A stretch of 64,000 nucleotides of DNA from Roseovarius sp. M141 (GTDB lineage: Bacteria; Pseudomonadota; Alphaproteobacteria; Rhodobacterales; Rhodobacteraceae). The notes beneath the pieces were generated by a model that was given only the letters and a program-made list of their open reading frames with translations, had not been told where the DNA came from and searched no databases. This document shows, one piece after another, positions 47,582 to 56,454 of the stretch. The position numbers were made by a program, and so were the translations under genes. Location: positions 2,170,001 to 2,234,000 of the forward strand of contig NZ_VCNH01000008.1 of assembly GCF_024355225.1 (NCBI RefSeq), in the 5' to 3' direction. How positions within the stretch are numbered: the first letter of the stretch is position 1; each line of letters opens with the position of its first letter.

Positions 47582-49088
47582 TCAACTGTTGCCGTCGCCA
47601 CCAAAGCGGGCAGCATCCGCTGCGGCGCGGCGGATCGCGTTGGATTTATGGACGGTTTCCATATATTCCGCCTCTGGGTCGCTATCATAAACGACACCGC
47701 CGCCTGCCTGAATGTAAAGGTTTTCATCCTTGACCACGGCGGTGCGCAGGGCGATGCAGATGTCCATATCACCGCCGGCGCTGAAATACCCGACACCACC
47801 GCCATAGACGCCGCGCTTTTCCGGCTCAAGCTCGTCGATGATTTCCATCGCGCGGACTTTTGGGGCCCCTGACACCGTGCGGCAGCCCGGCCAGAAGCGC
47901 GCTGAGCGCGTCCTGATCGTCGGACAATTCGCCCACCACGTTGCTGACGATATGCATGACGTGGCTATAGCGTTCGATGATGAATTCCTCGGTCGGGCGC
48001 ACTGTGCCCACCTTGCAGACGCGGCCCGTGTCGTTGCGGCCCAGATCCAGCAGCATCAGATGCTCGGCCAGTTCCTTGGCGTCCGACATCAGATCGGCCT
48101 CGTTCGCGCGATCCTCTTCGGGCGTGGCGCCGCGAGGGCGGGTGCCGGCGATGGGGCGGATCGTCACCTCGTTGCCAAAGACGCGCACCAGAATTTCCGG
48201 GCTGGCGCCGATAACCTGAAAGCCGCCGAAATTAAAGTAGAACATGAAAGGCGACGGGTTCGTGCGCCGGAGGCTGCGATAGAGCGCAAAGGGCGGCTGG
48301 CGGAAGGGCTGCGTCCAACGCTGGCTGGGCACCACCTGAAATATGTCGCCGGCGCGGATATACTCCTTGGCCTGATCGACGGCGGCCTTGTAGCCATCAC
48401 GCGTGAAATTAGACGTGACGTCACCCTCATCGGCCGCCGCGCCCAGACCACGGCTGGCTTGGGGCAGGGCGCGTTCCAGATCGCGGACCGCATCCATCAC
48501 GCGCTCGGCGGCCTGCGCATAGGCTGCGCGCGCGGACTGTCCTGACCCGGCCCATGCCGGGGCGACGACGATCACCTCGCCCTTGACCCCGTCCAGAACG
48601 GCTATCACCGAAGGACGCAGCATCAGCGCATCCGGCAGGCCCAGCGGGTCGGGGTTCACGTTCGGCAGATGCTCGACCAGCCGGATCATGTCATAACCGA
48701 GATAGCCGAAAAGGCCCGCGCTCGCGGCGGGCAGATCCTCCGGCAGATCAATCCGGCTTTCTGCGATGAGCTGGCGCAGGTTGTCCAGCGGGTTGCCGTC
48801 CTGGGCCTCCCACGCGTCGGAATCAAAGCGCGCCTGCCGGTTGATGCGGCTGGTCTTGCCGTGGCACTGCCAGATCAGATCGGGTTTCATCCCGATGATC
48901 GAATAGCGTCCGCGCACTTCGCCGCCGGTCACCGATTCCAGCATGAAGGCGTCGGTGGCCGCACCCGTCAGTTTCAGCATCAAGGACACGGGTGTGTCCA
49001 GATCGGCAGCAAGGCGGGTATAGACGATCTGGCTGGCTCCGGCCTCGTGGCCGGGAGCGAAATCATCGAAGGTCGGTGTCAGATCCAC
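47582..49088 (-). pseudogene. trpE: Anthranilate synthase component I, frameshifted
   Basis: TrpE makes anthranilate from chorismate with ammonia from TrpG. The gene reads in two frames: 49088-47883 encodes the N-terminal and most of the catalytic part ([51 protein letters not shown]), and 47877-47582 encodes the end ([21 protein letters not shown] ... [18 protein letters not shown]). At the join, homologues have GLPAGTVSGAP; here the bases CTGCCGCACGGTGTC lack five bases after CCG. Translation of frame 1 ends at 47826 after a changed tail. Start is GTG at 49088 behind AGGGGA, 12 bases from ppiD. Without repair or suppression the protein should be inactive. Confidence 0.88.
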
Positions 49089-49100
49089 GGTGCGCGTCCC

Positions 49101-50954
49101 CTATTGGAAGTTGGCATGCACGGCGTTGATTGCCTGCTGATCCAGCGTAATGCCGGCGCGGCTGCGAATGTCGCCCGCCAGCGCCTGATAGAGATCCTGC
49201 GCGATGTCGTTCGCCGCCGAATCGCGCAGGGTCTGGCGCATCTGAACCAGATCGCCATCCGTCGCGTCGGGCGTCGCATCCGGCGATTCGATGGCGTCAA
49301 GGCGCACGATGAACAGGTCCGTTGTGCCCGGGATCGTCATGACGTCACCCTCTTGCATATCGAATAGGGCGGGGATGAAGCCGGGCGGCGTGCCCTGCTG
49401 AAAGCCTTGGCGGGTCAGGCCCGCTGCGGTCTGCGGCGTCAGGCCCTGATCTTCAAAACTGGCGCCGTTCTCGATTGCCTCGACCATAGGGGCGGCCTGT
49501 TCGCTCAGCGCGTCCAGCAGGGCATCGCGCGCCCATGCGGCGGCGACCTGATCCTGCACTTCGGATATCGGCTGCACCGTCGGATCGATCACCTCGTCAA
49601 GGCGCAGCGCAAAGATGCCACCGTCGCCAAGGGCGGCGACCGCCGGGAAATCGCCATCCGCCACCGCCTCGGCGGCACTGCGGAATTCAGTGTAACCGGC
49701 GATGCCCTCGCCTAGGCCCGGATGCCAGTCGATCACGCCGACCTGCATGTTGGTTTCGTCCTTGAGGTTTTCCAGCGTAGCGCCGCCAGCCAGAAGGTCG
49801 TCGATGGTATCGGTGGCCGCATCGACCACGCGGGCGGCGCGGTCGCCTGCCAGTTCGTCCCTCAGCTGTGGTTCGGCCTCTTCAAAGCTGGTGCTTTGCG
49901 CCTGTAGCACGGCGTTGACGCGAAACAACGCGGGGCCCAGATTGCTGTCCAACGGGCCAACCACGTCGCCCGCACCGGCGTCAAACACGGCCTCGCCCGC
50001 GCCGTTCAGATCGTCGCGTTCCACATCGCCCAGATCCACATCCTGAAGGCTGAGACCGCGCGCCGCGACCAGATCATCAAAGCTGGCCTCGCCGCTGTCG
50101 ATCTGCGCCATGGCGGTGGCGGCGGCGTCTGCATCGGGGAAGACCAGACGCTCGACCAGACGGCGTTCGGGCTGTTCAAACTCCGCGATGCGGCTGTCAT
50201 AGGCCTCGCGCAGGGCGTCCTGGGGCACCTCGACATCGTCGATGATCATCTCGGGCGTCATCCACGCATAAGTGATCCGCTTGATCTGCGGCGTGGTGAA
50301 GGCGGGCAGGTTCGACTGGTAATAGGCCTCAAGGTCGGCATCGCTGGGCACCGGCATGCCGGTGGTCAGATCGGCGCGGGCGAGGGGGGCGTAGGTCACG
50401 CTGCGCTCTTCTGCGATGTAGTTCAGCAGGGTGTCGATGTAGGCGTCGGGCGTGCTGACGCCCGAGATTATGGCGCCCTGGACCAGCGTGCTGGCCGTCT
50501 CGGTACGTATGTCCTCTTCGAATTCCGCCTCGCTAAAGCCGGCACGGTCTAGTGCGTAGCGATATCCGTCGCGGTCGAAATTTCCGTCAAGGCCCTGAAA
50601 ACCTGGGATTTCCGTGATCTGTTGCAGGAGCGTGGCGTCGCCCACGGAAATGCCCAGACGTGCAGTTTCATCCTCCAGCGCGGCCTGCGCTATGAGGCGC
50701 GACAGCACGTTCTGCGGCAGGCCCTCTGCCTCGGCCTGGGCAAAGCTGACCGGTGCGCCGGTTTCGGCGGTGGCGGCATTGACCTCGGCGCGCAGGGCGC
50801 GGGCGTATTCATTGACGTCGATTGCCGTCTCGCCGACACTGCCGACCTGGGTGATGCCGCCGCTGAAATTAGTGACGCTGAACCCGGCGAGCCCGAGGAC
50901 CAGAAGGCCCATCAGGATCCACATTGCGGATTTGGAAATACGGCTAGATCGCAT
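49101..50954 (-). CDS. ppiD: Periplasmic foldase, PpiD-like peptidylprolyl isomerase
   Basis: Membrane-anchored SurA/PpiD-family chaperone for envelope proteins. The 617-residue product has an N-terminal transmembrane helix (MWILMGLLVLGLAGFSVTNF), SurA-like N-terminal region (VNEYARALRAEVNAA ... AQAALEDETARLGISVGD), and a long parvulin-like central region with Asp/Glu-rich segments. The canonical parvulin active site is not clear. The trpE GTG follows its stop by 12 bases, so the two are probably cotranscribed. Confidence 0.85.
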   Translation of the reverse strand: MRSSRISKSAMWILMGLLVLGLAGFSVTNFSGGITQVGSVGETAIDVNEYARALRAEVNAATAETGAPVSFAQAEAEGLPQNVLSRLIAQAALEDETARLGISVGDATLLQQITEIPGFQGLDGNFDRDGYRYALDRAGFSEAEFEEDIRTETASTLVQGAIISGVSTPDAYIDTLLNYIAEERSVTYAPLARADLTTGMPVPSDADLEAYYQSNLPAFTTPQIKRITYAWMTPEMIIDDVEVPQDALREAYDSRIAEFEQPERRLVERLVFPDADAAATAMAQIDSGEASFDDLVAARGLSLQDVDLGDVERDDLNGAGEAVFDAGAGDVVGPLDSNLGPALFRVNAVLQAQSTSFEEAEPQLRDELAGDRAARVVDAATDTIDDLLAGGATLENLKDETNMQVGVIDWHPGLGEGIAGYTEFRSAAEAVADGDFPAVAALGDGGIFALRLDEVIDPTVQPISEVQDQVAAAWARDALLDALSEQAAPMVEAIENGASFEDQGLTPQTAAGLTRQGFQQGTPPGFIPALFDMQEGDVMTIPGTTDLFIVRLDAIESPDATPDATDGDLVQMRQTLRDSAANDIAQDLYQALAGDIRSRAGITLDQQAINAVHANFQ

Positions 50955-50998
50955 GGTCGGGGCGCCCTCGGATTGGGGAAAATGGCTTTGGCGACTGT

Positions 50999-52204
50999 CT
51001 ATGCGCTCGCCGCTTTGGGGGCAAGGGGCCAGCCCGGCCCGCCCAGTGCTGCAAGTCTATCAAACAGCGTTCCGATTCCGGCGCGATCGACATTGGCAAA
51101 CGCGACGCGGAAGTGGCGCGCGCCAGAGGTATCCCCCTTGGGCGTGAACATCGTGCCGGGCAGCAGTAAAACGCCCGCATCCTGCACCAGTTTGGGCGCC
51201 AGAACGTCCGAGCCGGGCGCGAAGGGATGCGCGATATATGCAAAATAGGCACCGACGCCTTTTAAGTCCCAGCCCCGATCGGCAAGGCGGGGCATACCCT
51301 GTTGGATCGCGGCGCGGCGGTCCAGAATTTCGGCCCGCTCGCCCGCCAGCCACTGACCGAGGTTCCGCATCCCCCAAAGTGCGCCGATCTGGCCCAGCTG
51401 GTTCGGGCAGATCGCCACGCAATCGAGGAACTTTTCGGCCGCTTCCAGCCGTGCGGGGGATGTCACAATCGCGCCAACACGGTGGCCGGTCAGGCGGTAT
51501 GCCTTGGAAAAGGAATAGAGCTGGATCAGCGTATCGTCCCAGTCCGGGTCGGTGAACAGATCATGCGGCGCGCCCGTGCGCGCGTCGAAATCGCGGTAGG
51601 TTTCATCGATGATCAGGGCGATGCCATGTTTGCGGGCCAGATCAAAGAAGGCGCGCACCAGATTGCTGGGGTATTCGACACCGCCCGGGTTGTTCGGGGT
51701 GACCAGCACGATGGCGCGGGTGCGGGGCGTGATCAGCGTCGCGGCGCGCTCGGGGTCGGGCAGCAGGCCTGCTTCGGCGGGCAGGGGGACGCTGCGCACC
51801 CCGGTCATGTCCAGCCACATCTTGTGGTTGAAATACCACGGGGTCGGCAGGATCACCTCGTCGCCCTCATCGCACAGCGTAGCCAGCGCCGCACAGAACG
51901 CCTGATTGCAGCCCGAGGTTATGGCGACGTTCTGCGCGCCGATCTGGCCGCCATAGGCCGCGCTCCACTGCGCCGCGACTTCGGCGCGCAGATCGTCGCG
52001 GCCAAGGACGGCGCCATAAAGATGCGCGTCCGTCTGGTGCATCGCGGCCTCGGCAATGGCGGCGCGCAGCCCTTCAGGGGGCGCGTCGACGGGGGCGGCC
52101 TGGCTGAGGTTCAGCAAAGGGCGATCCGCGGTGAACTGGACGCCGTCCAGCCAGCGGCGGGCCTCCATCACGGGCGGGGCAAAGCTGTGGGATGTGCGGC
52201 TCAT
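50999..52204 (-). CDS. PLP-dependent class I/II aminotransferase
   Basis: Fold-type I aminotransferase of 401 residues. It has the PLP-binding Lys in LYSFSKAYRLTGHRVGAI, the cofactor Asp in ALIIDETYRDFDA and TPNNPGGVEYP. The substrate is not determined; the family includes aspartate/aromatic enzymes. GGAGACATATA precedes the ATG. It ends before the ppiD promoter region and starts 20 bases downstream of the gpt stop codon. Confidence 0.88.
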   Translation of the reverse strand: MSRTSHSFAPPVMEARRWLDGVQFTADRPLLNLSQAAPVDAPPEGLRAAIAEAAMHQTDAHLYGAVLGRDDLRAEVAAQWSAAYGGQIGAQNVAITSGCNQAFCAALATLCDEGDEVILPTPWYFNHKMWLDMTGVRSVPLPAEAGLLPDPERAATLITPRTRAIVLVTPNNPGGVEYPSNLVRAFFDLARKHGIALIIDETYRDFDARTGAPHDLFTDPDWDDTLIQLYSFSKAYRLTGHRVGAIVTSPARLEAAEKFLDCVAICPNQLGQIGALWGMRNLGQWLAGERAEILDRRAAIQQGMPRLADRGWDLKGVGAYFAYIAHPFAPGSDVLAPKLVQDAGVLLLPGTMFTPKGDTSGARHFRVAFANVDRAGIGTLFDRLAALGGPGWPLAPKAASA

Positions 52205-52224
52205 ATTATATGTCTCCGGGCGGT

Positions 52225-52725
52225 CTATTTGCCGCGATAGGGCTGAACGTATTGCAGTGCCAGATCCCAGGGGAAGAAGATCCAGGTATCCTGACTGACC
52301 TCGGTGACGAAGCTTTGCACGCGGTCGCGGCCCATCGGCTTGGCATAGACTGTGGCGATATGCGCCTTTGGCATATGGGCGCGCACGACGTCCAGGGTGC
52401 GCCCCGTGTCCACCAGATCGTCAATCACCAGCACGCCGGTGCCGTCACCGATCACATTCATGTCGGGCGATTTCAGGATGCGTGCGTCGCCCTGGGATTG
52501 GTGGTCGTAGCTTTTGACGCTGATCGTATCGACTGTGCGAATGTCCAGCTCGCGCGCGACGATCATCGCGGGGGCCATGCCGCCGCGGGTTATGGCGACG
52601 ACCGCACGCCATGCGCCGTCATCGGGGCCGTGCCCGTCCAGCCGCCACGCCAGCGCGCGCGCGTCGCGGTGCAGCTGGTCCCAGCTGACGTGAAAGCCCT
52701 TTTCGTGCGGCAGTGGCTCTTGCAT
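52225..52725 (-). CDS. gpt: Xanthine phosphoribosyltransferase
   Basis: Purine salvage enzyme. The 166-residue product carries the PRPP-binding loop [17 protein letters not shown] (about 103-119) and the N-terminal part [29 protein letters not shown]. The end [18 protein letters not shown] matches bacterial Gpt. GGACCCCCC precedes its ATG on the minus strand. It is followed by the aminotransferase gene. Confidence 0.93.
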   Translation of the reverse strand: MQEPLPHEKGFHVSWDQLHRDARALAWRLDGHGPDDGAWRAVVAITRGGMAPAMIVARELDIRTVDTISVKSYDHQSQGDARILKSPDMNVIGDGTGVLVIDDLVDTGRTLDVVRAHMPKAHIATVYAKPMGRDRVQSFVTEVSQDTWIFFPWDLALQYVQPYRGK

Positions 52726-52740
52726 GGGGGGTCCTTCAGG

Positions 52741-52929
52741 TCAAATGGCGATACGGGCGGCCATCGCGCCCAAGGGCAGGGCGGCGCCCCGGTCGAATTT
52801 AGATTCGAGGCGAACATAGCCCCTGCGCATCGGCGTGGTGGTCAGGGTCATCGCAATGAACGCAGGTCCGGGGCTGGTGAGTGCGCTAAGGATTGCAGCG
52901 CTGAACAACAGGAGCGTCGCGGTATCCAT
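52741..52929 (-). pseudogene. LysE/RhtB-family exporter with a large internal deletion
   Basis: The 62-codon frame begins MDTATLLLFSAAILSALTSPGPAFIAMTLT, the start of LysE/RhtB amino-acid exporters with the SPGP motif. It ends FDRGAALPLGAMAARIAI, which resembles the last helix of the same family. About 150 residues are missing between them, so it looks like an in-frame or near-frame internal deletion rather than a small gene. It begins 3 bases after the fabI stop. Function is presumably lost. Confidence 0.6.
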
Positions 52930-52932
52930 CGC

Positions 52933-53739
52933 CTAGGTGGCGTCGATATCGGGCGCGTCGACCGCCTTCATCCCGACGACGTGATAGCCCGCGTCGACAT
53001 GCAGGTTCTCGCCCGTGGTGCCGCTGCCCAGATCGCTGAGCAGGAACAGCGCGGCCTTGCCGACATCGTCGATGGTCACATTGCGCCGCAGGGGCGAATT
53101 CAGTTCGTTCCACTTCAGGATATAGCGGAAATCGCCGATGCCGCTGGCGGCCAGCGTCTTGATCGGGCCGGCGGAAATGGCATTGACGCGGATGCCGTCC
53201 TTGCCCAGATCCTCGGCGAGGTATTTGACAGACGCCTCAAGCGCAGCCTTGGCGATGCCCATCACGTTGTAGTGCGGCATCACCTGTTCGGCCCCGTAAT
53301 AGGTGAGCGTCAGCATCGAGCCACCGTCCCGCATGAGCTTCTCGGCCCGCTTGGCCACGGCGGTGAAGCTGTAGCAGCTGACATCCAGCGTATTCAGGAA
53401 GTTCTCGCGGCTGGTATCGATATAGCGGCCGCGCAGTTCGTTCTTGTCTGAAAAGCCGATGGCGTGAACCAGAAAGTCGATCTTGCCCCAGACCTTTTCG
53501 ATCTCGGCAAAGGCGGCGTCGATCGAGGCGGGATCGGACACGTTGCAATCTATCATGACGTCCGAGCCAAGCGATCTGGCCAGCGGCTCGACCCGTTTTT
53601 TGAACGCATCGCCCATATAGGTGAATGCCAGTTCGGCGCCCGCATCGGCGCAGGCCTGCGCGATGCCCCATGCGATGGATTTGTCATTGGCGAGGCCCAT
53701 GATCAGCCCGCGCTTGCCCGCCATTAAAGTGTTAGACAT
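52933..53739 (-). CDS. fabI: Enoyl-[acyl-carrier-protein] reductase (NADH), FabI
   Basis: Final reductive step of fatty-acid elongation. The 268-residue product has the Gly-rich loop RGLIMGLANDKSIAWGIAQAC and the Tyr-x6-Lys catalytic pair in TYYGAEQVMPHYNVMGIAKAAL, as in FabI rather than FabL. The ATG at 53739 has GGGAAA nine bases upstream; an ATG two codons earlier lacks that spacing. It is divergent from pdxH. Confidence 0.95.
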   Translation of the reverse strand: MSNTLMAGKRGLIMGLANDKSIAWGIAQACADAGAELAFTYMGDAFKKRVEPLARSLGSDVMIDCNVSDPASIDAAFAEIEKVWGKIDFLVHAIGFSDKNELRGRYIDTSRENFLNTLDVSCYSFTAVAKRAEKLMRDGGSMLTLTYYGAEQVMPHYNVMGIAKAALEASVKYLAEDLGKDGIRVNAISAGPIKTLAASGIGDFRYILKWNELNSPLRRNVTIDDVGKAALFLLSDLGSGTTGENLHVDAGYHVVGMKAVDAPDIDAT

Positions 53740-53901
53740 GTCCATTTCCCAACGCAATTCTGATGTATCAACGATCTTTTATGCGATTGACTTGGGTGCA
53801 TCAAGGGTTGGCTTCAGCGGCGCGATGGGACGTTGCACATGGGCGCGTGTCGGGCCACATTGCCCGTAATGGGGCAGTGCAGCAAAGATAGGTAGGACGA
53901 C

Positions 53902-54507
53902 ATGATCGACAGGACCGGAATATTCGCCGGGGACGACCCGTTCACCATCGCGCGCGACTGGCTGGCCGAGGCTGAAATCAGCGAGCCGAACGATCCCAAT
54001 GCCATCGCGCTGGCAACGGTCGATGCGGATGGCCTGCCGAACATGCGCATGGTCCTGCTGAAGGAAATCGCGGACGATGGTTTTGTGTTTTACACTAATT
54101 ATGACAGCGCCAAAGGCCAGGAACTGGCCGCGACCGGCAAGGCCGGGTTCGTCATGCATTGGAAAAGCCTGCGCCGCCAGATCCGTGTGCGCGGCACAAT
54201 CACACGCCAGGAGGGGCCGGAAGCGGACGCATACTACGCGTCCCGCTCGCTCAAAAGCAGGTTGGGCGCCTGGGCGTCGAAACAATCGCGGCCATTGTCC
54301 AGCCGCGGCGCGCTGATGGCCGAGGTGGCCAAGGTATCGGCCCGCCATGGGCTGAACCCGTCGCGCCCGCCATTCTGGGGTGGCTTCAAGATCACCCCGG
54401 TCGAGATCGAATTTTGGGCCGATGGGGATTTTCGCCTGCATGACCGCTTTGTCTGGCGGCGCGGAGAGGCGACAGCACCGTGGGAGATTACACGTCTCAA
54501 CCCCTAA
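53902..54507 (+). CDS. pdxH: Pyridoxamine 5'-phosphate oxidase
   Basis: FMN enzyme converting pyridoxine/pyridoxamine phosphate to PLP. The 201-residue product has the FMN-binding [38 protein letters not shown] and the C-terminal [17 protein letters not shown] that closes the active site. GGTAGGACGAC precedes the ATG. Confidence 0.95.
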   Translation: MIDRTGIFAGDDPFTIARDWLAEAEISEPNDPNAIALATVDADGLPNMRMVLLKEIADDGFVFYTNYDSAKGQELAATGKAGFVMHWKSLRRQIRVRGTITRQEGPEADAYYASRSLKSRLGAWASKQSRPLSSRGALMAEVAKVSARHGLNPSRPPFWGGFKITPVEIEFWADGDFRLHDRFVWRRGEATAPWEITRLNP

Positions 54508-54679
54508 AAAATGGTTTAATTTTTGTTCTGGTCAAGTTAACTCAGGTTGATCCGTGAAAAAATGTCGCATCGGCGGGCGGCGAAGCGCTTTTGCCGCGTC
54601 TTACCGATAGACGGGGCGGGATAGAGTACTATATGTATACTAAGGTTAGTTTTTACCGAGTTTCTGATGCAGGTGGGTC

Positions 54680-55195
54680 ATGACCGACAGGGTGCGAGGG
54701 CGCGTCAAATGGTTCGACCCCGGCAAGGGGTTCGGATTCGTTGTGTCCGATGCTGGCGGCGTTGATATATTGCTGCATGCCAATGTTCTGCGCAACTTTG
54801 GCCAGAGTTCTGTCGTGGATGACGCTATAATCGAACTGGACGTGCAGAAAACAGGCCGCGGCGTTCAGGCGGTTCTGGTCCATGAAATCAGCCCTCCCGA
54901 AGGGGTCGAGATGCCCGGGCTGGCGGATTTCGACGATATAGACCCCGAAGTGCTGCTTGCCGCGCCCCTGATGCCGGCCCGCATCAAGTGGTTCGACAAG
55001 GTCAAGGGATTCGGATTTGCCAACACTTTCGGCGACGAAGGTGACGTGTTCGTCCACATCGAAGTGCTGCGCCGTTCTGGCTTGGCCGATCTGCAACCCG
55101 GCGAGGCGCTGGCGATCCGTGTGATCGACGGCAAACGGGGGCGGATGGCGACCGAAGTGAACGGATGGGAGACGGCGATAAAATGCGACAGCTGA
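54680..55195 (+). CDS. Cold-shock protein with two CSD domains
   Basis: The 171-residue product has two cold-shock domains in tandem. The first (about 5-70) starts VRGRVKWFDPGKGFGFVV and contains the RNP1-like KGFGFV. The second (about 99-162) starts PARIKWFDKVKGFGFAN, with FVHIEVL as RNP2. They are joined by an acidic linker (GLADFDDIDPE). It probably binds single-stranded nucleic acid as an RNA chaperone. GATGCAGGTGGGTC precedes the ATG. Its 3' end overlaps the DUF192 gene. Confidence 0.93.
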   Translation: MTDRVRGRVKWFDPGKGFGFVVSDAGGVDILLHANVLRNFGQSSVVDDAIIELDVQKTGRGVQAVLVHEISPPEGVEMPGLADFDDIDPEVLLAAPLMPARIKWFDKVKGFGFANTFGDEGDVFVHIEVLRRSGLADLQPGEALAIRVIDGKRGRMATEVNGWETAIKCDS

Positions 55196-55665
55196 TAGCG
55201 ACCATTGCCGTCGTGGCCTGGGCGTCCGGCTGGGCTGTGGCCGCTGCATCTGCGGAACCGGCCTGCCGGGACGATCAGGTACAACTGCGGGGCGACTGGG
55301 GGCAGGCGCGGTTCACCATTGAGCTGGCTGATGACGAGGCCGAGCGCGCTCAGGGCCTGATGCACCGGGAAAGCATGCCGCAGGGCGCAGGTATGCTGTT
55401 CGTCTATCCCGAGGCACGGACCGTGGGATTCTGGATGAAAAACACACTCATTCCGCTGGACATGATTTTTCTTGACGCGACCGGTACGGTCGCGCGGGTT
55501 CATTCGAATGCAATGCCGGGTGACCTGACCCCGATTATGGGCGGCGCTGATATCAAGGCCGTGCTGGAGATCAACGGCGGTCTGGCCCAACGTATGGGAA
55601 TCGTTCCCGGTACGCAGCTGCGCCATCCTTCCTTTGCCGCAGGCCGGGCTGCTTGGGGCTGCTGA
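55183..55665 (+). CDS. DUF192 family exported protein
   Basis: The 160-residue product has a signal peptide (MRQLIATIAVVAWASGWAVAAASA) and the DUF192 motifs ERAQGLMHRESMPQGAGMLFVYPEA and VGFWMKNTLIPLDMIFLDATG, with GADIKAVLEINGG. The function of the family is unknown. The ATG at 55183 lies inside the end of the cold-shock gene (13-base overlap), with GGGAGACGG upstream. The next feature is tRNA-Pro. Confidence 0.9.
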   Translation: MRQLIATIAVVAWASGWAVAAASAEPACRDDQVQLRGDWGQARFTIELADDEAERAQGLMHRESMPQGAGMLFVYPEARTVGFWMKNTLIPLDMIFLDATGTVARVHSNAMPGDLTPIMGGADIKAVLEINGGLAQRMGIVPGTQLRHPSFAAGRAAWGC

Positions 55666-55761
55666 ACGGGGCGGCGCCGGATTCGGGGAAACTTGCGGGC
55701 CGCGGAGCTGCATTTGGGCTTTTCTTCGTCGGCGAACATGCGTATTGGGATCGCCATGGTT

Positions 55762-55838
55762 CGGGGCGTGGCGCAGTCTGGTAGCGCACCTGTTTTGGGT
55801 ACAGGGGGTCGTGAGTTCGAATCTCGCCGCCCCGACCA
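55762..55838 (+). tRNA. tRNA-Pro (UGG)
   Basis: A 77-base cloverleaf with encoded CCA: acceptor CGGGGCG/CGCCCCG, D arm with AGTCTGGTAGCGC, anticodon stem CCTGT/ACAGG with loop TTTGGGT (anticodon TGG), and T arm with GAGTTCGAATCTC. Confidence 0.97.
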
Positions 55839-56002
55839 TTCTTTCCCATTGATGATTTTTCGGCAGTCACAGCGCTGATGACGCAGCTGCGACGGTTGTG
55901 GATGGCGAGAAATCGCTTGCATGTGACGCGAGTGCATCTGCGTCGTTTCTTCCTAAAGTTTATTTTTCCGCGCCTGACATAAATATGTCACCGGAAGGTG
56001 TC

Positions 56003-56011
56003 GGTGGATAA
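56003..56011. promoter_or_regulatory. DnaA-box-like site 1
   Basis: GGTGGATAA matches the DnaA box TGTGGATAA in 8 of 9 bases. Confidence 0.35.
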
Positions 56012-56103
56012 CCCGGCGCCACCGACTGGAAGGGGCCGTCTAAACCCGCCGAAAATCAGCGGAATCGAAATCATGCGCCCGACACTGCCGCGCGCGGCCG
56101 CCC

Positions 56104-56112
56104 TGTGGATAT
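56104..56112. promoter_or_regulatory. DnaA-box-like site 2
   Basis: TGTGGATAT matches the DnaA box TGTGGATAA in 8 of 9 bases; a weaker TGTGGGTGA follows at 56115-56123. The spacing to the nrdJ start suits replication-linked control of ribonucleotide reductase. Confidence 0.4.
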
Positions 56113-56248
56113 GCTGTGGGTGAATCGGCTGGGGCCGGGCGCGCCGGAGTATCCCGAAAACGTCAACTCAAAACAGCCCGATATTGCCCTAAATTTTCGT
56201 TGACGTACTATGATGAAATGCGTCAGGTTGTGCAGACCGGTAATGTGG

Positions 56249-56264
56249 CCACAAGATATAGTGG
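56249..56264. promoter_or_regulatory. NrdR box upstream of nrdJ
   Basis: CCACAAGATATAGTGG matches the NrdR consensus ACACWATATATWGTGT at 13 of 16 positions. It lies about 190 bases before the nrdJ ATG. A TTGACG at 56200-56205 could be the -35 of the promoter that NrdR would occlude. Confidence 0.6.
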
Positions 56265-56454
56265 GTGTACGCCGGGGAAACTAATCTCAGTCAGCACCGG
56301 GTATCCGGCGTTTAATGGCGCGCATCGCGTAGGGTGCAGGGCGTCCGGCCGGGACAAGTTCGTTTGAGTGATGAGTTGTCTGGCGCGGAACGGCGCGCCC
56401 GGCAGATATGCAGACAACAGCGACACCCGTCAGACGGGGCGAGAGGGCAGTGAC

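Larger units (their letters stand above)
55839..56454 (+). other. 616-base leader region upstream of nrdJ
   Basis: The stretch holds no gene I can support. It contains DnaA-box-like sites (56003-56011, 56104-56112, and a weaker one at 56115-56123), an inverted repeat ACGTCAAC/GTTGACGT (56160-56167 and 56199-56206), and an NrdR-like box (56249-56264). An apparent transcript would include 190-240 untranslated bases before the nrdJ ATG. I looked for a cobalamin riboswitch and found no B12 box. Confidence 0.5.

Noticed and set aside
47860..47900. Programmed ribosomal frameshifting in trpE
   Set aside because: There is no slippery heptamer or downstream structure, and five bases are missing relative to family members, which fits a deletion or an error.
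55990..56130. Chromosomal origin suggested by the DnaA-like boxes
   Set aside because: There are only two good boxes and no AT-rich unwinding region or dnaA/parAB/hemE neighbours. Transcriptional control is more likely.
56130..56454. Cobalamin riboswitch upstream of nrdJ
   Set aside because: No B12 box (GCCACTG) and no matching conserved core was found, so the leader is described through NrdR and DnaA sites only.
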